From Trachythela sp. YZ-2020 (Eukaryota; Cnidaria; Anthozoa; Malacalcyonacea; Clavulariidae), in assembly GCA_016169945.1 (NCBI GenBank), contig JADLSH010000379.1, forward strand, positions 834,001 to 898,000: a stretch of 64,000 nt of DNA, given 5' to 3'. Positions within the stretch are counted from its first letter, which is position 1; each line of letters begins with the position of its first letter. A model generated the notes under the pieces. That model was not told the DNA's origin and did not search any database. It worked only from the letters and a program-made list of their open reading frames with translations. The position numbers were made by a program, and so were the translations under genes. Positions 47,601-55,832 of this stretch are shown here, in pieces.

Positions 47601-50600
47601 GAATAGATCACTCCATATGTCAAGTAAACTAAACTAAGTTTACTTTATATTGGATAGCTGGATCAATTCTAAACTGTTCTTTTTAGAGGTCAAATAAAAA
47701 CCATCTTCTATTTGTCCTGTATTATTACAGGAGGAAACCGGAGTACCCAACGAAAACTTGCGGTGTTTGGTAGTCAAACTGGAAGCACTCTTCTGGCAAG
47801 CAACTGAGATGAAATAATAATGAGACAATTGCATGTTGCAGGAATGGACAAACGACTGTCCAATGCTACGTACAATGAACTCAATGCATTGCATTCACTT
47901 TTATTTCAGTTCCAAGCCGTTCGGTGAATTCCGTGGCTGCCAATACATTAAGCTCTACCAGTATAAAGGTAAAATGGGGTCCAATACCTCACGAACAGGT
48001 TCACGGTATCTTACGCGGTTACAAGATCGTATTTCGGACGATAGATAATGACGGAGACTACGTGGTCAAGGAAACTATACCGTCCACCGACGAGATGGTT
48101 TTGGAAAATTTGTTGAAATTTACGAAGTACGGCATCAGGGTTCTCGGTTATACCAGTATTGGAAAAGGGAAGGCAAGCAATGAAATAAACTGTACGACAT
48201 TTGAAGACCGTAAGTAATAGTTAAATAAAATTTGTGGACCATATGAAAACTTGTCAGACGAGCAGTTTTATTTGCTCGTCTGTATGCTCAACAGGCTTTA
48301 GATATGACATACACTTGTCCAAACAATGCTCTGGATGAACGAACTTCTCCTTATACGGGCATCTCTCTAATATACGGACAGTTTTCTATGTCTCGACATC
48401 GTGTACTTTCTTTAAAAAATAACCTCTATAATTCCTCTATATTCCTCATTCTCATATGATCTTACAGTACCCTCACGACCACCACTACACATCAAAGTTC
48501 ATTCTCGCTGGAGCTCAACAGAAATCCCCATTACCTGGCAACCAATCACGCCATCATACTACGTCCACGGCATACTCCTTGGATATCGTATCAAATACAA
48601 GCCCGTGAGGGATACACTGAAGCCTATCAATGCGACATTCAAGTGGAAGGAAATAGGTAATGATAACGATGAGTTATTTAATGTCAATAACATAGGGTAA
48701 GGTTGCCCAAGGTTGTCTACTAACTTCCAGACGAAGGGCCTGGCGCTCGAAACGTCGAAGTTCTTGTTGTATTTTTCGGGTAGATTAATCTTAAAGACCG
48801 CAAGCTTATTGTATAGACGTTACCTACACTGGCACCACACATTCGAGATACTGCCCAATTCACCCGAGCCAGAGGCATGATACACGTTCTCGACAACTAA
48901 GGACAAAGCCTAAAGGCTCTTTTCCACTCGTCGCAAAAACTAACTCGCAAGCTCGCTGCGAGTACTTTCATCCAATCACAATGCTCGACATTTTGATTGG
49001 ATAAAAGTACTCACAGCGAGCTTGCGAGTTGGTTTTTGCGATGAGTGGAAAAGAGCCTTTAGGATTCGTTTTTGGTGAGGGAGAAAAACCGGAGAAACCA
49101 TCGAACATCTATGTAATACCCTACCCCTCACCATTATAGCGCCAAGTGGCAGTGCGCTAACCGTATCTACAACTATCTGTGTTCCCCTAGGTTCTGACAA
49201 GCTGGAATATTTGATCCAAGGACTGCAGCCGTTTACTACTTATGTCATTCAAGTGCTGGCGTACACTTCCATAGGGAATGGCGTAGAGAGTGAAAAGGGT
49301 TATGCAGGTATGTGTATGGGGGGGGGGGGAGTCTGTAGAGCGCGATGAGCTCTATATAAAACTGCAGTAATAACCAAACTATGTCGGTCTCCTCCTGGAG
49401 TATAAGATGGTCTTCACCAGATCTCTAGAAGTCTGAGTAGTTTCGGCAAAACTGATAGCAGTATCCGGAATAAATAAGTTAGTTTTAATGTGGTTTAGTT
49501 CATCTTTGAAAGCGAAGAACTTAAGACTTTACCAAAGTTGAGAGAAGATAATTAAGATTTGGCTGTCGTGAGACCTCGCATGAATAGTCAAGAAGTAATA
49601 GAACTATCCAGTAGAAATACAATAGGTTTGGACCTACAAGCGATGAGTCGGATGACCCTAACTGGAACTCTATAGAAAATAGTTTAATGTACCGAAATGA
49701 TAGGGCTATCCAGCCCAGTATAAACAAAGTTAGCTTAGTTTAGATTTCCGCTGTAGTAACACTGGAACAACAAGGGACAGCTCTTACTGGACCTCTAGAT
49801 TAGGGAGAACAGTTTAGAACTGATAGAGCTAACCAGTATAAATAAACCTTATTTAAATATTTTGGTTATTTTTCAGAAACCTGTAGCTGCCAACGAGTAT
49901 TTACAACTAACTGGTGGCAACTGACACCGTACACAACGGTGGAAAACAACATTGCTGTTGGTATTTTCCCAGATATCCTAAAAAACGCTGTAGAATTCTG
50001 TTGCAGCGATTGCGTCCATGGCGATATCGCGAGCATAGACTTCGTAGGAAGCAACAAAACGAAATCATTACAGCGAGGAATCATTGAAGTCAAAGATAAC
50101 CTTGGAGAGGACATTGATTTTCACTTTCCAATATTTGGCACGAAGTTTAAGACGACTTACGGCAATGGCTTTCCATATGTTCCCCTGGTTCATTCGCCCG
50201 GGGCGGCATTTCTTGTCAGTTCGCATAATGCGTTTAACGAATCGGAGAGAATCATGAAGACTTTTCTGAGTTCATGGACATTTGTCGTCGTATTGGTTTT
50301 GGCGTCATATATGGTTGGTCTGATCATGTGGTTCATTGTAAGTTCATGTATATAATAGTTCGCATATATAAGATGTCCAGGAGATTATTCTGTGGCAGTC
50401 CTACTGCTGTGGAGTTTCTACAAAGCCAATGATTTAAGGAGATAGAAAATTGACCCGTAACATTGTTCTCACGAAGGGTCCCAGATTAATAGGCCGCAAA
50501 AGCACAGAGGCACATTTCAATTGGGTAGCAGATTCTTGGTTTTAAGGTACAAATGTGAACATCATTTCCTGCATTTTGAGGCATGTTTACGCCAGACGTA

Positions 50601-53600
50601 CGTACTGAGATTCTGTCACACAAACACAACATCCAACCAGGGATGGATTTACTGGGGGTTGCGCACCCCTCCCAGCCTTTGCCAAGGGAGGTGCGGGAGG
50701 GCGGGGGGGGTGTGCAAATTTCCATATCAAATTTATCAAAAATATAATATTGGGCCATTGAGGGCCTCTTTGACCATCTAGGCAATCCTATTTTTCAAAA
50801 ATTTTCGGACAAGCTCAGCCCCTACACCCTGTCGGGGTCCTCAGTGATGATGCACGGCTACCTGGGTAGACAGTCACACCCTGCTTCATGACCAGCAACC
50901 GCTCAGCACCCCCCTACCAGATCAAGATGGATCCATCCATGCATGCAACATGCAACAAGTTTCTCCCTTTAAAGAATTTAAACTTTTCATAAGAACAGCT
51001 TTTCCTAAACAACTGCCACCTTTGTTGTTTTCATGTTGTTGTATATTCATGTGTTTTATGACAGGAACGTAGATACAACTCCAAGTATTTCCCAATGTCG
51101 TGTCTTTATGGACCCTGGGATGGTTTCTGGTGGAGTGTTGTAACAGTTACAACTGTCGGGTGAGGATATTTAACCATCCATTTCCATATGAATGAGAAAT
51201 TGACAAATTTAGTGAATTGTAACTGGTTGAGAGGAGGACACTTCGGTAGAGGACCGATTGTACTTAAGTCACGGTCTCTCTAAAATTGGTTGATAAGATG
51301 TTGATTAAGTATCTAGTTAGTAGTCAGGCAAGTTTGAACTTGGCGGAACAATGGTTCATATAGGCAACTTTCACTTATTCGACATACAATCCTGAACAAA
51401 ACATCTGATACACTACCAATTAATGGACTAATTTTCGTAATATTATCGCAAATTTGGAAAAGCCTCTCCCCGCTTAACCCCACCCCCTTTACCCCAACAA
51501 TTCAATGTTGATTATGATCTCAGAACACAGTTAAAGGAATTGTAGACGTCCAACATTGTTTTTTTTGGGGGGGAGAAGTTAATGAATAAATTGATGCACT
51601 TGTGTCGCACGAAAGGACAAAGAGAAAGTGGGTTCGATTCTTGCTGTATGGAATTTTCTTAGTCTCACTTTCATGTGAGAAGAATCCTTCAAGTTGACTC
51701 CCGGTTTCAATAGTAACAATGGACAATTAGGAATGCCCCTTACTACGCATCTGGGGAGAACAGTTTAGAACTAGATAAGGTTTTCCAGTTTAGTTCAGTA
51801 TTTAAGCTGCATGCTGCACCCTATTAACCAGTTTGCTTTGATTTAAACAGTAATTATTAATATTCATTATGGTTTTTCTCATAACTAGATATGGTGACAA
51901 AACCCCAAGAACTGTACTCGGGCGGTCTATATCCATTTTATGGATCATGTGCGGTCAGATTATGGTGGTGATGTTTGTAGCACACATCACAAGTGAAATA
52001 TCTGCTGGTATTATTGGAGAAGAAATCAGAATTTATGGGAAAAAGGTGATATACAGGATGAACTTTGATGCAGGGAAGAACGACTCCCTCACTCCCTCCC
52101 TCCCACCCTCCCTTCCGCCCTCCCTTCCTTCCTCCCTTCCTCCATTCCACCCTCCCTTCCGCCCTCCCTTCCTTCCTCCCTTCCTCCATTCCAACCTCCC
52201 TTCCGCCCTCCCTCCCTTCCTTCCGTGCATAACCATGCACCATTTACCATTTACCAATTGAAGGTTGTTCCTAATTTTAGATGGCAGTGATACAAAACTC
52301 CTCGGAATTCAGACTTGGTGTGAAAAAGAACGCAAGATATGACCCAGGTATTTTTTTTATTTTTTAGAAACTTAGCCATTAGGCAGGTTAACCCTACAGA
52401 GCTTATTGCTCCATTTACAGGGTTCCTAAAATTTTAAACTTCCATCTATAGCAACAACAAAAACAAAATAGCAACAAACAAAAACAAAATAGCAACAACA
52501 GCAACAGCAACAACAGCAACAGCAACAGGAGCAGCAACAACAACAGCAACAGCAACAACAGCAACAGGAGCAGCAACAACAGCAACAGCAACAGGAGCAG
52601 CAACAGCAACAGCAACAGCAACAGGAGCAGCAACAGCAACAGCAACAACAGCAACAGGAGCAGCAACAACTTTATACTAACAATAACACAACCTCTTTTC
52701 TACTTCCCTTCAGATGTGCAGTACACAAACTTGAAAGAAATTTATGATGATTTGGTAAACCATAAAGTTTTTGGTGCCCTTATTGATACCTATACGGTGT
52801 CTAGTGCAACAGATTTGTTCAATGACGCTAAACTTACTGTAAATGAAATATTTGATTATTCTCTCAACTATGGAGTGGTGTTGGGAGGTGAAGGACGCAA
52901 GTTACAGCCCTGTCTTGAGCATTATATCACACAAGAAACCGAGGAAATACATCATTCTGTTGTCCGACATGTCAAACCGTTGAAGGTACTGCGTGTTAAG
53001 GGGCCACAGTAATTGGTTTTAACTGTTGTGGCGTCCCCGCCATTTGTTATTAGTGTTTAATTTTAGTGTGTTGTATAGTGTTTTTTGGTTGTTTTTTTGT
53101 GTGTTTGTAACTCTGATGTAAATGTATCACCTGGCAAAGTTAAATAATAAAAATAATAAAATAATAGTATGCTATCATTTTCTTTTCTCGATTTCTCGAT
53201 TTAAGACGTGCTTCGTTGTTGTAATTATTATTTATACTAATAGCCAGAGCAGTTACAGATAATCATGTTGCAACAATTATTGGTACTAACTCGACACTAG
53301 TCAATCGAGCAGCTACATAAAATCATGTTGTGACATTTAATGACACTAATTAGAAGATAAATTATACATAATCATTTGGTAACAATTACACTAATTAAAG
53401 GTTAACAAATCATCCAGTTAATGACACTAATTAGAATGTCAGGTATTAATAATAATCATTCTATCATAGCAATCAACGATATCAATTGACGGATCAATTC
53501 AACTTAACAATAAATGTTAATTAAAATGTCAAATATATAAAATGTTGCGCAAATTAATGATGCAGAATAACGGATAAGCTATATATATAATGCTCTTGTA

Positions 53601-55453
53601 ACAATCAGTGATAGCAACAAGCGAGTAAGTTATTATCACTAACAACAAAGCTTAACATTATTCATTAATTAGGATGTTCTAACAAGAAATGTCAGAGTGG
53701 ATAAAACACGGAGCCTGTTCGACGCAACTTCGAAGACATATCAACAAATTGTTATAATTACTGCTGCCATGTTTGCTTTTCTCTTTCTTCTTGGAGTTAT
53801 TGCACCGTATATTTTAAAACTTATGCCTCATTTTAGAATGCCAATCGGTAAGTAATTTGGAGTTCTAGTCCTCCACTGCTCTCTGTATTAGAGATCCCAG
53901 GAATCGATTATAAACCTACTGGACTCGTTTCGTATCTGTATGGATGATTTTGTATCTCATCAGCCATGAAAAACAACACAGTTGTCATTCTAAGATGCGT
54001 GATATAGTTTGTAAAACCATTCGTCCACCATTAAAGCTTAACATGCATTCAGCATACAGTATGGTACAGCTGTTTCGCATGAATCATTAGAGAACTTAAG
54101 CATGTAGGACGGCAACGCGACGACTATTAATACAATGAGTCGATGAAAAGAAATGAATTATTAAAATCCCACGGGAGTTTTAGACGTGGTCCTCGCTCTG
54201 TTTACAACGTCAAATCACAGATTTTCACACCTTGTACACAACGCCTGCAATTCAAGCCGCAACAAGTGCTACTTCAAATTGATTCAGTAGAACTCTTCTC
54301 AACCATAAAGCCCATGTCTTCAATTTCTTAAATTGTATTTAATTCATACGATTGATAATACAAGACAAGTTTTCTTTACTATAATTTATTTGAAGGAGTT
54401 TGTTGTGGCCGTCCTCTGCATAAATGCAGTAATTAATACAAGTCAAAACAATGGCGACTGGATGGCATGGAGAACAGTGAGATTTTCAAAACTATGAAAA
54501 GACAATTTAACATTCTGATCACTGAATCGTGACTGAATGGCACTATTGTTGTGTTAAGTGTCATGCAAAGACCATTAATTTATTTTAGTCGCATGTGAGA
54601 AGAGTGCTTTCAGTTTCAATCCACGAAACACCACATATTTCTCCGGCTACTTCGGTTTTCTCCTGTTGTAACACTGTGTCACTGTGGCAAAAAGAGATGG
54701 TCCTTACCGGACCTCTATGGAAATTACTAATTAGTCATATCATCAGTTCGAATAAAAATGGTTCAACTGACCACGGAGAAACGAGTTTGTACTGTTTTAC
54801 ATTGTACCCAAGACTCAAAGTACAGCACATAATTCATATGTTGGACGAAACAAAAAGCTTTTAAATAACTTCGGTACGCATAAAAGTCAATTCAATTCTG
54901 TTTTACGCACCCGTGGGTTGAGCATAGTGCTAAGGCATTCAAATTCCAACAATAGCTTGATTTCTAAAGGCCTCGTTTTTTTTATACACCCTGCATCGGC
55001 TGCATGTATAAAGCTACCAGTGTGAAAGTTAATTTTGTTTCATAATTTTTATTCATCTTTTAACACTTCACAGACACCAGAGCGTTAGTAGCCCGTGCAA
55101 GAGATCGAGCATTTGAATCTTGGCAGGCAGCTGTAATGACGCGAATCACACCCGACAATACTCTCACACGACAAATGGAACGGAGCATTCAACGGACAAA
55201 ACGAAGACATTTAAAAGAAATAAAATCTTACATAAAAGAACGCCAGAAAGCCGAGAAACGGATCGAAAGAGATTTGAGAAGGGAACGAGCGAGAAAGCAA
55301 CGGGAGGAAGCGAGGAGAAAACGAGAGGAGACCGATGAGAATTTGAGCGATGGAAATTTGTCGAGCACGAGTTCTGAAGGATCGGTTAAGAAAGAGAGGA
55401 AATATATTTGGGGGGGAATTGAGCCGCTTGAAGGGATATTTTCACTTGTGTGA
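38509..55453 (+). CDS. Gene B: LamG-TSP1x12-SEA-FN3x6-ionotropic receptor with TVGYGD K+ filter, 2,202 aa
   Basis: Exons: 38509-38602, 39665-40324, 40656-42794, 42976-43085, 43190-43248, 43335-43477, 43594-43890, 44907-45047, 45321-45473, 45960-46256, 46928-47230, 47910-48209, 48468-48656, 49191-49307, 49877-50337, 51065-51159, 51889-52045, 52281-52347, 52714-52985, 53673-53847 and 55074-55453. All 21 have GT/AG borders and compatible phases, totalling 6,609 bp in one frame. Domains: signal/anchor 1-31, LamG to about 251, twelve TSP1 to 964, SEA to 1068, six FN3 to 1667, S1 to about 1790, M1 about 1797-1820, pore with filter 1851-1856, M2 about 1864-1887, S2 to 2018, M4 about 2044-2065, cytoplasmic tail to 2202. 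The channel order S1-M1-P-M2-S2-M4 is that of ionotropic glutamate receptors, and TVGYGD is the potassium filter. The likely role is a surface receptor coupling extracellular binding to K+ flux. The ligand and subunit number are unknown. Confidence 0.92.
39665..40324 (+). CDS. Gene B exon 2: LamG-like domain
   Basis: This 660-bp phase 1-1 exon carries motifs YFWSFDG, GFTILFWMRTDG, WTHVGLQWNAAVKELKIYYN, RLIVGADN and IDELGIWDG. It ends in FHARRG, equivalent to INQERG in gene A. It is a jelly-roll (LamG_3/pentraxin-like) domain, probably for extracellular binding. Confidence 0.85.
40656..42794 (+). CDS. Gene B exon 3: array of 12 thrombospondin type 1 repeats
   Basis: One uninterrupted 2,139-bp exon with 12 repeats of about 59 residues: GKYSPWSEF, GGYSQWSEF, GNYSAWGNF, GGYSPWSNF, GSYSQWSEF, GGYTQWSNF, GAYSDWTDF, GAWGKWTSY, GGYSIWGNL, GNYTAWSEF, GGYGPWTRF and GGWGAWSEF. 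Each has six cysteines and a C-x-x-x-C-G/N-x-G core with R-x-R-x-C. All repeats differ from one another, in contrast to the homogenised array of gene A. Repeats 8 and 12 are variants (ISGE, VSGE in place of LGP). Confidence 0.95.
42976..43477 (+). CDS. Gene B exons 4-6: SEA domain
   Basis: Exons of 110, 59 and 143 bp. Sequence: FTITIKITSEEWRDSL, then LEKKILKNVRDFYGDNS, then LWKGSVIALVELHFFN and VMDVQDEIFLQNRL. The GSVI turn between two strands is the autoproteolysis-type site of SEA modules. Phases run 1-0, 0-2, 2-1. This SEA domain separates the TSP1 arm from the membrane-proximal FN3 stalk. Confidence 0.88.
43594..49307 (+). CDS. Gene B exons 7-14: six fibronectin type III domains
   Basis: FN3-1 43594-43890; FN3-2 44907-45047 plus 45321-45473; FN3-3 45960-46256; FN3-4 46928-47230; FN3-5 47910-48209; FN3-6 48468-48656 plus 49191-49307. 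All outer borders are phase 1. Conserved positions include W (MVRWNDIP, LQWSAIP, ISWKAIS, IEWDPLP, VKWGPIP, ITWQPIT), GY in the C strand and the KY-x-I-x-VAG-x-T-x-K-G block. FN3-2 and FN3-6 each contain an internal phase-1 intron that gene A lacks. Both introns hold repeat DNA. Confidence 0.92.
43905..44760 (-). repeat. SINE tail amplified in tandem, about seven units
   Basis: Units of roughly 120-135 bp, each with GGATAGCTCTATCAGTTCTA, AACTGTTCTCC, TAGAGGTCCAGTAA, TCCAGTGTTACTAC and AGGAAACC, in minus orientation inside a gene B intron. An (ACCAC)n microsatellite (about 44145-44205) interrupts the array. Confidence 0.85.
45048..45320. repeat. Intron within FN3-2 made of a dispersed repeat
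   Basis: This 273-bp intron carries GAAGGCTTACAAGGGCACCTC, CCATGTCTGATCA, GGTGGAAGGGTTAA and GGAAAACTGGAG. The same series occurs at 45490-45650 and 38640-38860, so most of the intron is one copy of a dispersed repeat. Confidence 0.7.
46430..46745 (-). repeat. Retrotransposon-derived minisatellite, minus orientation
   Basis: Two to three units reading RLRWYGHVIRRDEG on the minus strand, in the intron before FN3-4 of gene B. Same family as 15780-17000. Confidence 0.75.
47281..47600 (-). mobile_element. 3' end of a CR1/L2-like LINE
   Basis: On the minus strand, YIDTDLTLPRHHTNFLKRS and GAMLWNGLPQETI match the C-terminus of LINE reverse-transcriptase proteins (the LWN-S/G-LP block). A 3' untranslated stretch ends in a short (ATTC)n tail at about 47281. 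It is 5'-truncated, as is usual for LINEs. Confidence 0.75.
48909..49063. mobile_element. 155-bp near-perfect foldback MITE inside the FN3-6 intron
   Basis: CCTAAAGGCTCTTTTCCACT on the left and AGTGGAAAAGAGCCTTTAGG on the right extend as an inverted repeat for about 65 bp per arm with few mismatches. It occupies part of the intron that splits FN3-6 of gene B. Confidence 0.85.
49560..49850 (+). repeat. SINE tail units (plus orientation)
   Basis: Two to three units (CTATCCAGTATAAATAAA, GTAGTAACACTGGAACAA, TTACTGGACCTCTAGA, GAACAGTTTAGAACTGATAG), ending about 30 bp before the S1 exon of gene B. Confidence 0.75.
49877..50337 (+). CDS. Gene B exon 15: S1 half of ligand-binding module and M1 helix
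   Basis: A 461-bp exon, phase 1 to 0. It starts ETCSCQRVFTTNWWQL and continues with VGIFPDILKNAVEFCC, an S1-like G-x-F-x-D-I/L-L block. It reaches FPYVPLVHSPGAAFLV just before the membrane, then the helix TFVVVLVLASYMVGLIMWFI. The arginine that binds the ligand carboxylate in classical glutamate receptors is not obvious, so glutamate binding should not be assumed. Confidence 0.85.
50635..50945 (+). repeat. Dispersed repeat (G/C-tract family), copy 2
   Basis: Parallel copy of 30235-30620 within the gene B intron between M1 and the pore. Shared blocks include AATATAATATTGGGCCATTG and CCTGCTTCATGACCA. Confidence 0.75.
51065..52045 (+). CDS. Gene B exons 16-17: pore helix, TVGYGD filter and M2 helix
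   Basis: Exon 16 (51065-51159, 95 bp) encodes ERRYNSKYFPMSCLYGP, then WDGFWWSVVTVTTVG, and stops within the second filter glycine codon. Exon 17 (51889-52045, 157 bp) completes it with YGDKTPRTVLGRSIS and the inner helix ILWIMCGQIMVVMFVAHITS. The joined filter TTVGYGD is preceded by FWW-S-V-V-T, which resembles voltage-gated K+ channel pore helices (WW-A-V-V-T-M-T-TVGYGD). The phase-2 intron inside the filter is conserved in gene A's exon 15. Confidence 0.92.
51396..51610. mobile_element. Tc1-like remnant (copy 2)
   Basis: TACAATCCTGAACAAAACATC with later CCAACATTGTTTTTT matches 9570-9800 at reduced identity. It lies in the intron that splits the K+ filter. Confidence 0.45.
51590..51835 (+). 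repeat. SINE with tRNA-like B box (plus orientation)
   Basis: GTGGGTTCGATTCTTGCTG is a B-box-like motif. It is followed by the SINE body (GTGAGAAGAATCCTT, AACAATGGACAATTAGG) and tail (GAGAACAGTTTAGAACTAGA). It lies just upstream of exon 17. Confidence 0.6.
52080..52225. repeat. Polypyrimidine (CCCTCCCTT)n microsatellite
   Basis: About 145 bp of strand-asymmetric C/T sequence directly downstream of the exon 17 donor (52045). It includes a duplicated segment of about 58 bp. Confidence 0.9.
52281..52985 (+). CDS. Gene B exons 18-19: S2 half of ligand-binding module
   Basis: Exon 18 (52281-52347) encodes MAVIQNSSEFRLGVKKNARY. Exon 19 (52714-52985) encodes LKEIYDDLVNHKVFGALIDT and later IFDYSLNYGVVLGGEGRKLQ, then PCLEHYI. 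The final block matches the YG-I/V-x5-G-S/E-x-L region that closes S2 in ionotropic receptors. Lengths (67 and 272 bp) equal those of gene A. If exon 19 is not spliced, the frame stops at 53012 and the product would lack M4. Confidence 0.82.
52449..52672. repeat. (CAA/CAG)n microsatellite
   Basis: About 220 bp of CAACAG, CAACAA and CAGGAG triplets ending about 40 bp before exon 19. It lies in an intron. The minus-strand poly-leucine frame it creates is not a gene. Confidence 0.95.
52990..53170 (+). repeat. Possible retroelement 3' end with (AATAAA)-like tail
   Basis: Sequence after the exon 19 donor (TGTTGTGGCGTCCCCGCCA ... TGTAAATGTATCACCTGG) ends in AAATAATAAAAATAATAAAA, as LINE or SINE insertions do. 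It could also serve as an alternative poly(A) region. Confidence 0.35.
53171..53672. other. Gene B intron, nothing recognised
   Basis: AT-rich with irregular AATGACACTAATTAGA-like motifs (about 53338-53640), a weak degenerate repeat. Confidence 0.5.
53673..53847 (+). CDS. Gene B exon 20: M4 helix
   Basis: A 175-bp exon, phase 0 to 1. It encodes DVLTRNVRVDKTRSLFDATS, then the helix IVIITAAMFAFLFLLGVIAP and YILKLMPHFRMPI. About 90 bp of its 3' part, with the donor, is duplicated at 60562-60652. Confidence 0.88.
55074..55453 (+). CDS. Gene B exon 21: cytoplasmic coiled-coil tail
   Basis: The final exon encodes 126 residues after the split codon. RALVARARDRAFESWQA is followed by an Arg/Lys/Glu-rich helix (KRRHLKEIKSYIKERQKAEK, RRERARKQREEARRKREE), predicted by eye to form a coiled coil. 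A Ser-rich acidic patch (ENLSDGNLSSTSSEGS) and a C-terminus GIEPLEGIFSLV follow. The last residues S-L-V are compatible with a class-I-like PDZ ligand only if position -2 is read as S; this is weak. The stop is at 55451-55453. Confidence 0.88.
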
Positions 55454-55474
55454 TATGTAAGGATGTAGGACTAA

Positions 55475-55480
55475 AATAAA
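55475..55480 (+). terminator. Poly(A) signal of gene B
   Basis: AATAAA lies 22 bases after the stop codon and is followed by a second overlapping AATAAT. The same sequence is present in the duplicated copy near 61860. Confidence 0.55.
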
Positions 55481-55532
55481 TAATATTTGTAAAGGCTGTT
55501 TAAATGATGTAATTATAAATTTCATATTAAAT

Positions 55533-55832
55533 TATGTCTTTTTCAGCACTTCTTAACCTATCTTTGAATATTAAGGCTGCGTTTACACAGGAGCGAAATC
55601 AGAACGGGACGATTTCTTTCGGTCATATAGTAATGTCTCTACAACATTGTTCACAATAGACCCGGTTGAAAAATTTCTCAGACCGGTCTGAAGTTTTCCC
55701 ACAACAAGGCACAACCGACTTCGCTTTAGATTAGAAAATATATTTCCTTCAGTGTATCTTTCCTACTTTCCAAAAGTTTATAAAAGTTTCTTGCAAAAGT
55801 TTATATGTTTTAAAGATAACGGTTTAAGACAC
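55533..55832. repeat. Duplicated flank, copy 1 (interrupted by array element)
   Basis: Sequence from TGTCTTTTTCAGCACTTC to GGTTTAAGACAC. It matches 57490-57755 and, in its first part, 61920-62044. Motifs: GAGCGAAATCAGAACGGGAC, CATATAGTAATGTCTCTACA, AGACCGGTCTGAAG. Confidence 0.85.

Noticed and set aside
52415..52669. Minus-strand poly-leucine frame of 84 codons
   Set aside because: It is the complement of a CAA/CAG microsatellite in a gene B intron.
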